Source of the DNA: an uncultured Desulfovibrio sp.
GTDB taxonomy: Bacteria; Desulfobacterota; Desulfovibrionia; Desulfovibrionales; Desulfovibrionaceae
DNA length: 12,308 bases
Reading direction: 5' to 3'
Assembly (NCBI GenBank): GCA_947177645.1
Contig: CAMWVJ010000006.1
Location: 1-12,308, forward strand
This document shows positions 1 through 5,699 of the stretch, piece after piece. A model generated the notes under the pieces. It worked only from the letters and a program-made list of their open reading frames with translations. It had not been told where the DNA came from and ran no database searches. Every line of letters starts with the position of its first letter. Within the stretch, counting starts at the first letter, position 1. Position numbers and translations under genes: made by a program.

Positions 1-79
1 GCCGCGTCAGAGGTGCATCAGACCCAGGATGTGCTGATCGGGGTTCAGCGAGTGCTCCGTACGGGCGGACGGTTGGGGG

Positions 80-326
80 GTAAAATCGCCGCGTCCCTGA
101 TGGGGGCTCAGGACGCTGCGGAAATTTGCTTCATGCGCGCCTCGCTGGTCTGCCTATATGTTGACCGCCGGTGGCGGAGTCAAAGAGGGTTGGGGGGATG
201 CGGGCCCATGCTCCGCCATCCGCTGTATATCTTTTCCAGGTTCCTGGCCCTTGGCCTTTGCAGAACCTTGGGTTTCTTTCAAGCTCTCTTCGGTTTTTCC
301 AGCGCCCCTTTCCGGTGCGCTCTTGC
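80..326 (-). ncRNA. Candidate sigma-54-driven small RNA
   Basis: The sigma-54 promoter at 337-353 predicts a transcript starting near 326 and running leftward with no recognisable gene. The transcript would contain a nested hairpin at 271-236: outer arms CCAAGGTTC and GAACCTGG pair with one bulge, and inner GGCC-AAG-GGCC pairs perfectly. Next come a CCGCC-ACC-GGCGG hairpin at 177-165 and a longer one at about 117-90, whose arms GCGTCCTGA and TCAGGGACGC pair with one bulge. Five bases after that last stem there is a short TTTT run, a weak terminator. A 21-codon ATG frame (219-154) lies inside, without a clear ribosome site. The promoter is the strong evidence; the RNA itself and its 3' end are inference. 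Confidence 0.27.
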
Positions 327-336
327 CCTTTCTTAT

Positions 337-353
337 AGCAACCCGCGTGCCAA
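337..353 (-). promoter_or_regulatory. Consensus sigma-54 promoter, facing left
   Basis: Read on the minus strand this is TTGGCACGCGGGTTGCT. It matches the sigma-54 consensus TGGCACG-N4-TTGCW at every defined base, with GG (351/350) and GC (339/338) exactly 12 bases apart. The predicted start is near 326. A ZraR-like sigma-54 activator is encoded about 2.7 kb away. No recognised gene lies in the 326 bases downstream before the window ends, so the target is either a small RNA, a very short peptide, or a gene beyond the left edge with a long leader. Confidence 0.72.
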
Positions 354-436
354 CATGTGTTTTATGCGATAACTATATGGTATATATGGATATTTTATTT
401 TCATGCTCTCCGCAGGCGGGGCAACCCCACGCGCGC

Positions 437-455
437 ATGTATGCTTTTTTTACAT
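437..455. promoter_or_regulatory. Possible activator binding site (inverted repeat)
   Basis: ATGTA (437-441) and TACAT (451-455) form an interrupted inverted repeat. Its centre is about 120 bases upstream of the transcript start predicted from the sigma-54 promoter at 337-353, the usual distance for an NtrC-family activator. Between them lies AT-rich DNA with a tandem CCATATA repeat (373-389, minus-strand reading) that could favour bending. The arms are short and the element could be chance. Confidence 0.22.
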
Positions 456-582
456 CTGTTCAGAGGGGCTGTAAAAATATCATCCAGGTGTCCAGAAAGT
501 GCGCAGGGGGGCGTGGAGGTCTCCGGCCATGACCGGCCGGGGGAGGATTGAGCATTAATATAATAAGAGGAGCGGGCGCGCC

Positions 583-613
583 AAAAAGCAGGGCGCCCCG
601 TTTGGGGCGCCCT
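583..613 (-). terminator. Rho-independent terminator of zraP-like gene
   Basis: A perfect 10-base stem, AGGGCGCCCC (590-599) and GGGGCGCCCT (604-613), encloses a 4-base loop. On the minus strand it is followed by GC and then five T residues (587-583). It lies 43 bases beyond the stop codon of the gene at 656-1201. The plus-strand side has no T tract, so it acts for leftward transcription. Confidence 0.85.
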
Positions 614-655
614 GGCGGAAAAAGGTGTGCGGGAGAACGCGCGGCGTGTGGCCGG

Positions 656-1201
656 CTAGCTCCGGCCCGGCGCGGCCACGGGCGTGGCGAGGCCCGAGCC
701 CTTGTGCGGCAGAATGGGGCGGTCGTCGGTCAGGGGGTTGAGCCAGAAGCCTTCCTCGCCGAGCGGCCCCATGGGCACGCCGACCTCGGTGCGCAAAACC
801 TCGCTGATATGGAGCAGGCGCCGGCGCAACTGGCTGCGCAGCATCTGGAGCTCAAGGCCGATGCGCGGCAGGGTGTCAGGCGGTGTCGAGCTGTCGAAGC
901 GCAGGCTCTCCAGCTCGGCCTTTTTTTCACGGATGCGCACGCGCAGGGCGTGGACATCGGGATGGGCCTCTTGAAGGATCTTCAGCGCCTGTTCCCGCTG
1001 GCCTTCGGGCAGGGTTTCGAGCCACTGGCGCACCGAGCGCGTGTAATGGGCCTCGCGTTCCGGGGAGAGGTCATGCTGGTCGGTTTCGCTCTGGAGGGCG
1101 TGGCGCGCCGGCGCGGCGCCGCGGGCCGCGGCCTCGTCGGACACGGCGCCCGGGGCCAGCAGGGCGGCCGCGAGCAAGAGACTACAGGAGAGTTTGGGCA
1201 T
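656..1201 (-). CDS. zraP: ZraP/CpxP-like periplasmic metal-stress protein
   Basis: The 181-residue product begins MPKLSCSLLLAAALLAPGAVS, a short basic start and an Ala/Leu-rich core, so it should be exported to the periplasm; no lipobox is seen. The mature part is largely helical and charged: LSPEREAHYTRS, a helix ending LKILQEAHP, a RVRIREKKAELESL segment, then a second helix leading to RTEVGVPMGPL. This layout, including the terminal GVPMGP resembling the G-I-P-x-G of ZraP, fits the periplasmic heavy-metal sensor (Metal_resist/CpxP/ZraP) family, which binds metal or chaperones envelope proteins. The frame could start at 1315, but that lies upstream of the predicted sigma-54 transcript start (1300) and would bury the signal peptide, so the ATG at 1201 is chosen. 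Its ribosome site is weak (GAAG about 12 bases upstream). Divergent from zraSR, as in enterobacteria. Family fairly sure; exact orthology inferred from context. Confidence 0.75.
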   Translation of the reverse strand: MPKLSCSLLLAAALLAPGAVSDEAAARGAAPARHALQSETDQHDLSPEREAHYTRSVRQWLETLPEGQREQALKILQEAHPDVHALRVRIREKKAELESLRFDSSTPPDTLPRIGLELQMLRSQLRRRLLHISEVLRTEVGVPMGPLGEEGFWLNPLTDDRPILPHKGSGLATPVAAPGRS

Positions 1202-1264
1202 GGCGGTATTCTTCAGGGCGTATGCACAAGATACGGCAAAAGGGGCGTTGTAAAGGGACAGAAA

Positions 1265-1337
1265 AACGGAGTCCTGAGCCGGGCAGTCCGGCACCATTGA
1301 GGAAGTGATATGCAAGAAATGTGCGAAAAACTCCGTT
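1265..1337. repeat. Inverted repeat flanking the zraP promoter
   Basis: AACGGAGT (1265-1272) and its exact reverse complement ACTCCGTT (1330-1337) bracket the zraP sigma-54 promoter, 57 bases apart. Both copies are preceded by a run of A residues. One lies just upstream of the -24 element and the other in the zraP leader, an arrangement compatible with a protein binding both sides. A separate dyad, GCCGG-GCAGT-CCGGC (1278-1292), could form a hairpin in the zraP leader RNA. Confidence 0.35.
1310..1326 (-). promoter_or_regulatory. Sigma-54-type promoter of zraP
   Basis: The minus-strand reading is TCGCACATTTCTTGCAT. Against TGGCACG-N4-TTGCA it keeps T, the inner G, CAC and the whole TTGCA; it differs at the outer G of the -24 pair and at the seventh base. 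The spacing is exact. The predicted start is near 1300, giving a leader of about 99 bases before the ATG at 1201. Sigma-54 control of zraP by ZraR is established in Escherichia coli, which makes the match more credible. Confidence 0.62.
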
Positions 1338-1357
1338 AAAAGGGGTGCCGCCGGGAG

Positions 1358-1386
1358 ATGACAGGCGGCGGCCGCCCGGCTATACT
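1358..1386 (+). promoter_or_regulatory. Sigma-70-type promoter of zraSR
   Basis: ATGACA (1358-1363) matches the -35 consensus at five of six bases, and TATACT (1381-1386) matches the -10 consensus at five of six. The spacer is exactly 17 bases. Transcription would begin at about 1393, which is the A of the chosen zraS start codon, so the message would have almost no leader. Confidence 0.6.
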
Positions 1387-1392
1387 CTACAC

Positions 1393-2997
1393 ATGAATGG
1401 AGAGCAAGAGGCAGCGCCCGGCACGCCGGGCGAGGGCCGTCTCAGGGATGCCTGGGCCGCCACAGCGGCGTCACCCGGGGCGCCGGAGGCGTCCGCGCCG
1501 TCCGTCACGTCCGGCCGCAAAGGCGGAAAGGACGGCAAGGGCGGCAAGGGCACGGCCCGCCTGGTGGTGGGCGGCGCCCGCCCGCGCAATCCGGCCCTCG
1601 GCATGCCTATCGGCTGGATGCTCGGCAGCGCCGCGCTCATCCTCATCTTTGCCGTGGCCCTCGTGACCTATCTCTCCATCCTGCGCAGCGAGGAGGGCAT
1701 GGCCGATCTGCTCGCCGAAAAGGGTTCCTCGCTCATCATGGCCTTTGAAAGCTCGCTGCGCACGGGGCTTCGTGGCGAGTCGGCCGTGCGCCTCCAGGTG
1801 CTGCTGGAGGAGATGGCGCGCAGCCCGGACATCGAGTTTGTTGCCGTGACCATGCCGGACGGCACCATCGTGGCCCACAGCGAGCGCACGCGCCTCGGCG
1901 AGACCCTGCGCATGCAGAACGCGGACATGGACGAAGACCGCATGGCCGCGCTCGACCCCACGGACGAGATCCACTGGACCATGGTGCGCATGGAGGGGCG
2001 GCGCGTCTTCGTGGTCTACCGCCATTTCCTGCTCGGGCGGGAGAACTGGCCGGCCGACCTGCCGCTGCCCACCATCTTTCTCGGGCTGGACGTGGCCCCC
2101 TTTGAGATCACGCGCAGCCAGAACCGCAGCTATGCCACGGCGCTCGGCGTCGTCACCTTTCTCATGGGCCTGCTCTGCCTTTTGGACGTGAGCTTCGCGC
2201 AGCGCGCCAGCGAGTCGCGCCGGCGCCAGTACCGCGCCGAGGGCAAGGTGCACGAGCTTGAGGAGGAAGTGCGCCGCCGCGAAAAGCTCGCGGCCATCGG
2301 CACCATGGCGGCCGGCGTGGCGCACGAGGTGCGCAACCCCCTAAGCTCCATCAAGGGCTACGCCACCTATTTTCGCCAGCGCTTCAGCGAGGGCAGCGAG
2401 GAGCGGGAGGCCGCCTCCATCATGGTGCGCGAGGTGAACCGCCTCAACCGCGTCATCACCGACCTGCTCGGGCTCTCCCGGCCGAGCTACGTGAAGCCGG
2501 GCTCGGTGGACCTCGGCGCCATCGTGACCCATGTGCTGCGCCTCATCCGCCAGACAGCGGCCGAGCGCCATGTGGAGATCGTCTGCCGCACCTCGCGCCG
2601 GGTGCCCAAGGTCTATGTGGATATGGAGCGTCTGGGGCAGGCCCTGCTCAACCTCTGCCTCAACGCGCTGGACGCCATGCCCGACGGCGGCACGCTGACC
2701 ATCGCCATCGCCCGCGCGAAAAACAGCGTCTGTCTCATGGTGCGCGACACGGGCACGGGCATGTCGCCGGACACGCTGGACCATATCTTCGACACGTATT
2801 TCACCACCAAGGGCAGCGGCACGGGCCTGGGGCTGCCGCTGGTGCACAAGCTCGTCACGGCGCACGGCGGCAGGATCACGGTTTCCTCGCGCGAGGCGAA
2901 GCCGGGCAAAAACGGCGCCAAGGGCAAGCCCGGCGAGACCATCTTCCGCATCTGGCTGCCGCTGGCCCCGGAAGAGGAACATGTGAGCGGCCGCTAG
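1393..2997 (+). CDS. zraS: ZraS-like membrane sensor histidine kinase
   Basis: The 534-residue protein is an inner-membrane kinase. Residues 1-70 are a Gly/Lys/Ala-rich low-complexity tail; a first membrane helix lies at about 72-97. A periplasmic sensor domain of about 150 residues follows (IEFVAVTMPDGTIVAHS, PAS/Cache-like), then a second helix at about 248-265. A coiled coil leads to the HisKA motif AGVAHEVRNPLSSIKG with phospho-acceptor His311, and then the ATPase boxes: NLCLNALDAM, RDTGTGM and GSGTGLGLPL. Family members sense envelope metal or stress and phosphorylate the NtrC-type partner, encoded next. The frame is open from a GTG at 1321, but the promoter at 1358-1386 places the transcript start at the ATG 1393, so that start is used. 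No ribosome site precedes it. It is longer than E. coli ZraS mainly because of the N-terminal tail. Kinase class certain; the ZraS name rests on domain order and the zraP neighbour. Confidence 0.85.
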   Translation: MNGEQEAAPGTPGEGRLRDAWAATAASPGAPEASAPSVTSGRKGGKDGKGGKGTARLVVGGARPRNPALGMPIGWMLGSAALILIFAVALVTYLSILRSEEGMADLLAEKGSSLIMAFESSLRTGLRGESAVRLQVLLEEMARSPDIEFVAVTMPDGTIVAHSERTRLGETLRMQNADMDEDRMAALDPTDEIHWTMVRMEGRRVFVVYRHFLLGRENWPADLPLPTIFLGLDVAPFEITRSQNRSYATALGVVTFLMGLLCLLDVSFAQRASESRRRQYRAEGKVHELEEEVRRREKLAAIGTMAAGVAHEVRNPLSSIKGYATYFRQRFSEGSEEREAASIMVREVNRLNRVITDLLGLSRPSYVKPGSVDLGAIVTHVLRLIRQTAAERHVEIVCRTSRRVPKVYVDMERLGQALLNLCLNALDAMPDGGTLTIAIARAKNSVCLMVRDTGTGMSPDTLDHIFDTYFTTKGSGTGLGLPLVHKLVTAHGGRITVSSREAKPGKNGAKGKPGETIFRIWLPLAPEEEHVSGR

Positions 2998-3042
2998 GTG
3001 GCGGCGCGGTTCTTTTTAAGGATATGTCCCGCAACGCGGCAG

Positions 3043-3050
3043 AAGGAGGA
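3043..3050 (+). promoter_or_regulatory. Ribosome binding site fixing a TTG start
   Basis: AAGGAGGA lies 4 bases before TTG 3055 and is the strongest Shine-Dalgarno sequence seen in the window. It decides the zraR start: the in-frame GTG at 2998 abuts the zraS stop codon and has no such site. The residues it would add do not belong to the receiver fold. Confidence 0.8.
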
Positions 3051-3054
3051 AGGC

Positions 3055-4425
3055 TTGGCAAGCTCCATACTTGTGGTCGATGATGACGACGCCCACCGCA
3101 GCATGCTCCGAACCATGCTGCGTTCTTGGGGTTTCACCGTGGAAGAGGCCACGGACGGCGACGAGGCCGTGGACCTCGTGCGCGAGCGCGCCTTCGACGC
3201 CGTGCTCTCGGACGTGCGCATGGCGCGCATGGACGGCATCCACGCGCTCAAGGCTATGCTGGAGTACAATCCGGCGCTCCCCGTGGTGCTCATGACCGCG
3301 TTTTCCTCGGTGGAGACCGCGGTGGACGCCCTGCGCATCGGCGCGTACGACTATCTCGTCAAGCCGCTCGATTTCGACCTCTTGCACGAAACGCTGGATC
3401 AGGCCATCGAGCGTTCGCAGCACAGCGTGGAGAACCGCGAGCTCCGGCGGCAGCTCACCGAGTCCGCATCGAGCCAGGACATCGTCGGCAGGAGCGACGC
3501 GCTCAAGCGCATGCTGAGCTTCATCGAGACCGTGGCACCCACCGAGGCAACCGTGCTCATCACGGGCGAGTCCGGCACGGGCAAGGAGCTTGTGGCGCGC
3601 GCCCTGCATTCCTCCAGCGCCCGGGCGGACAAGCCGCTCGTCACCGTGAACTGCGCGGCTCTCACCGAGACCCTGCTGGAGTCGGAACTTTTCGGCCATG
3701 AAAAGGGCGCCTTCACCGGCGCCGACCGCCGCCGCGAGGGCCGCTTCGTGCAGGCCAACGGCGGCACGCTCTTCCTGGACGAGATCGGCGAGATGCCGCT
3801 CCAGCTCCAGGCGAAGCTGTTGCGGGCGCTCCAGCAGGGCGAGATCCAGCGGGTGGGCTCGGACGTGCCCATCACCGTGGATGTGCGCGTCATTGCGGCC
3901 ACCAACCGCAACCTCCTGCGCGAGGCGCAGGAAAAGCGCTTCCGCGAAGACCTCTTCTTCCGCCTCAATGTCATCTCCATCGAGGTGCCGGCGCTCCGCC
4001 AGCGCGGGGACGACATCCCGCTTTTGGCGGCCTATTTCCTCCAGCGCTTCGCCGAGCGCAACCGCAAGAGCATCAAGGGCTTTTCGCCGCAGGCGCTGGA
4101 CAGCATGCGCCGCTACCAATGGCCCGGCAATGTGCGCGAGCTGGAGAACGCCGTGGAGCGCGCGGTCATCCTCTGCTGCGGCGACCTCGTGACCCCGGCG
4201 GAGCTGCCGGACACCGTGGCCCACGCGCCCGAGCCCGTCGAGGCCCCGGAGCCGCAGGACGCCATCTCCCTTGCCGGCATGGCCCTCGAGGACGTGGAGC
4301 GCCTTGCCATCGAGGACACCCTGCGCCAGACCGGCGACAACAAGAGCGAGGCCGCCCGGCGCCTCGGCATCACCCGGGCCACCCTGCACAACAAGCTGCG
4401 CAAGTACGGCCTTGAGCAGGATTAA
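3055..4425 (+). CDS. zraR: ZraR-like sigma-54 response regulator
   Basis: This 456-residue cytoplasmic activator has three modules. The receiver (about 4-120) carries the acidic cluster DDDD (9-12), phospho-acceptor Asp53 in LSDVRMARMDG, and Lys103 in YLVKPLD. The AAA+ domain (about 143-375) has Walker A GESGTGK (171-177), the sigma-54 contact loop GAFTGA (218-223), Walker B GGTLFLDE (236-243) and the R-finger region FREDLFFRLNVI. A C-terminal Fis-type helix-turn-helix (about 428-450) reads NKSEAARRLGITRATLHNKL. All key residues are intact, so it should oligomerise on phosphorylation and open sigma-54 promoters. It follows zraS by 57 bases and is likely cotranscribed with it; likely targets are the promoters at 1310-1326 and 337-353. 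Length matches the AtoC/ZraR subfamily; the specific name comes from the zraP-zraSR layout. Confidence 0.9.
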   Translation: MASSILVVDDDDAHRSMLRTMLRSWGFTVEEATDGDEAVDLVRERAFDAVLSDVRMARMDGIHALKAMLEYNPALPVVLMTAFSSVETAVDALRIGAYDYLVKPLDFDLLHETLDQAIERSQHSVENRELRRQLTESASSQDIVGRSDALKRMLSFIETVAPTEATVLITGESGTGKELVARALHSSSARADKPLVTVNCAALTETLLESELFGHEKGAFTGADRRREGRFVQANGGTLFLDEIGEMPLQLQAKLLRALQQGEIQRVGSDVPITVDVRVIAATNRNLLREAQEKRFREDLFFRLNVISIEVPALRQRGDDIPLLAAYFLQRFAERNRKSIKGFSPQALDSMRRYQWPGNVRELENAVERAVILCCGDLVTPAELPDTVAHAPEPVEAPEPQDAISLAGMALEDVERLAIEDTLRQTGDNKSEAARRLGITRATLHNKLRKYGLEQD

Positions 4426-4446
4426 CGCGTTGTCGATGGCCGAAGC

Positions 4447-5547
4447 ATGAGCCGGCGCGTGACACTGGCGGACGTGAGCCGCAAGACCGGGCTTTCGCAG
4501 GCCACGGTCTCCATGATCTTGTCGCGGCGCCCGGATGTCTCCTTTGCGGAGGAGACCGTGCGCCTCGTGCGCGCCGCCGCCGAGGAGCTGGGCTATACGG
4601 CCGCCCGCCGCCGGGGGGCGCTTTTCGCGCGGCGCACCGTCATGGTGGTCTGCCCCTTCATCCGCAACTACTATTACTCCACCGTGGTCCAGGCGCTCCA
4701 GAGCGAGGCCGCGGGCATGGAGTGCAATGTCCTCGTCTATACCACCTACGGCAATGCGTCCGAGGAGGCGCGCCTTCTGCGCGTCATGGCCGAGTCCGAC
4801 GTGGGCGGGGTGATCTTCGCCATGATGCCGCAGTCGCGGCCGCTGGTGCGGCGCATCGCCCGGCAGCTCCCCATGGTCATCATGGCCGACCGCGAGGGCG
4901 AGAGCGCGGCCGACTTCGTGGAGCTGCACAACCGCGAGGCCGGGGCGCTGGCCGCGCGCCACCTGGCCGGGCTCGGGCATACACGCATCGTCTGCATCTC
5001 CACCCCGCTCACCCCGGCCTTCCCGGTGCGCGTCAGGCGCTTCGAGGGCCTGCGCGACGCCTGGGCCGAGCTTTGCCCCGGGGGCAAGGTCTCGCTCTTC
5101 ACGAGCTTTGCGAGCCACGCCCAGGCGAGGGACAATATCCTGCTCGAGCGGCACCTCGGCCGCAAGATCACGGCCGCCGTGCTCGAGGAGGCGCAAGAGC
5201 CCTTCACGGCCATCGTGGCCATCAACGACATGATGGCCTATGGCGCGCTGGACGCGCTGGCGGCCGCGGGCCTTTCCGTGCCCGGGGATTGCAGCGTTTG
5301 TGGGCTGGACAATGACTTCCCCTCCGACCTCGTGGGCGTGAGCCTCACGAGCGTGGAGCACTCCATGGCGCAGAACGCGCAGGAGGCCTTCCGCCTGCTC
5401 TACCGCAAGATGGCCGGCGAGAGCGAGGCCACCGAGGTGGCCGTGCGCCGCCATATCCGCCCCGAGCTCGTGCCCCGCGCCTCCACGGGCGCGCCTTGCC
5501 CTGAGGGGGCGCCGAGCCACAAGAGCGGCAGGCGCTTGGGGCGGTAA
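4447..5547 (+). CDS. LacI-family transcriptional regulator
   Basis: The 366-residue protein begins with a LacI helix-turn-helix, VTLADVSRKTGLSQATVSMIL (about 5-25), and the usual VRAAAEELGYTAARRR linker. A periplasmic-binding-protein-like effector domain follows from about residue 65 (RRTVMVVCPFIRNYYYSTVVQAL) to about 340, including GVIFAMMPQSRPLVRR, RRFEGLRDAW, TAIVAINDMMAYGALDAL, CSVCGLDNDF and LTSVEHSMAQNAQEAF. Such proteins usually repress sugar uptake or catabolism genes and release DNA on binding a sugar. The hinge segment (ARRRGALFARRT) is shorter and more basic than the canonical AARSL hinge. It starts 21 bases after zraR stops, with no strong ribosome site, so it may be read through from the zraSR transcript. 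No sugar operon directly follows; the nearest candidate is the substrate-binding protein at the right edge. Ligand unknown. Confidence 0.9.
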   Translation: MSRRVTLADVSRKTGLSQATVSMILSRRPDVSFAEETVRLVRAAAEELGYTAARRRGALFARRTVMVVCPFIRNYYYSTVVQALQSEAAGMECNVLVYTTYGNASEEARLLRVMAESDVGGVIFAMMPQSRPLVRRIARQLPMVIMADREGESAADFVELHNREAGALAARHLAGLGHTRIVCISTPLTPAFPVRVRRFEGLRDAWAELCPGGKVSLFTSFASHAQARDNILLERHLGRKITAAVLEEAQEPFTAIVAINDMMAYGALDALAAAGLSVPGDCSVCGLDNDFPSDLVGVSLTSVEHSMAQNAQEAFRLLYRKMAGESEATEVAVRRHIRPELVPRASTGAPCPEGAPSHKSGRRLGR

Positions 5548-5623
5548 ATGCGGACATGCACGCCTGTTCCGTGCGAAGGCATGCCCATGGCAGCACTACT
5601 CAAGGAAAACGGGCACAGGTGCA

Positions 5624-5639
5624 TGGCCATGGCAGTGCA
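5624..5639 (+). promoter_or_regulatory. Weak sigma-54-like element overlapping a palindrome
   Basis: TGGCCATGGCAGTGCA has GG and GC at the exact sigma-54 spacing plus TGCA at the -12 end, but the bases after TGGC deviate from consensus. It overlaps the perfect 10-base palindrome CATGGCCATG (5622-5631). It would start transcription near 5650, 50 bases before the hydrolase gene. It may instead be an operator or chance. Confidence 0.2.
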
Positions 5640-5699
5640 CGGGGCTGCTCATGACAGTGCGTTCCAGCACCGGGAACTTCTCTTGGGCATGAAGGTATC

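Larger units (their letters stand above)
1..582. other. Left-edge region without a convincing protein gene
   Basis: I find no protein I can recognise on either strand. Open frames on the plus strand (for example 13-372 and 158-532) lack the strong third-position G/C bias of the real genes here and resemble no family. On the minus strand one phase is open from 372 to 157, stops at TAG (156-154), then stays open to TGA (9-7); it has no good start codon. The region is less GC-rich than its neighbours, especially 361-480. It contains a consensus sigma-54 promoter on the minus strand (337-353), candidate activator-site sequence (437-455) and several RNA hairpins, each listed separately. A decayed gene or a non-coding regulatory region are both possible. 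Confidence 0.5.

Noticed and set aside
7..372. A minus-strand phase open from 372, broken once by TAG at 156-154, then open to 9, raising a pseudogene or amber-readthrough idea
   Set aside because: It has no credible start codon or ribosome site, weak third-position bias and no family resemblance. One in-phase stop between chance frames is unremarkable.
418..428. GGGG-CAA-CCCC dyad as a terminator
   Set aside because: Four base pairs, a three-base loop and no T tract on either side are not enough.
559..564. A perfect TATAAT on the plus strand
   Set aside because: No -35-like hexamer lies at the right distance and only antisense sequence of the zraP gene and its terminator follows.
548..1300. 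A 250-codon plus-strand frame with GGAGG just before its TTG
   Set aside because: It starts inside terminator DNA, runs antisense to the whole zraP-like gene and resembles no protein family.
656..1315. A longer zraP frame starting at 1315
   Set aside because: The predicted sigma-54 transcript begins near 1300, and the extension would place 38 residues before a good signal peptide.
3016..5520. An 834-codon open frame on the minus strand across zraR and the LacI-type gene
   Set aside because: The sense strand encodes two clear families with intact motifs. The antisense product is low-complexity and spans two genes.
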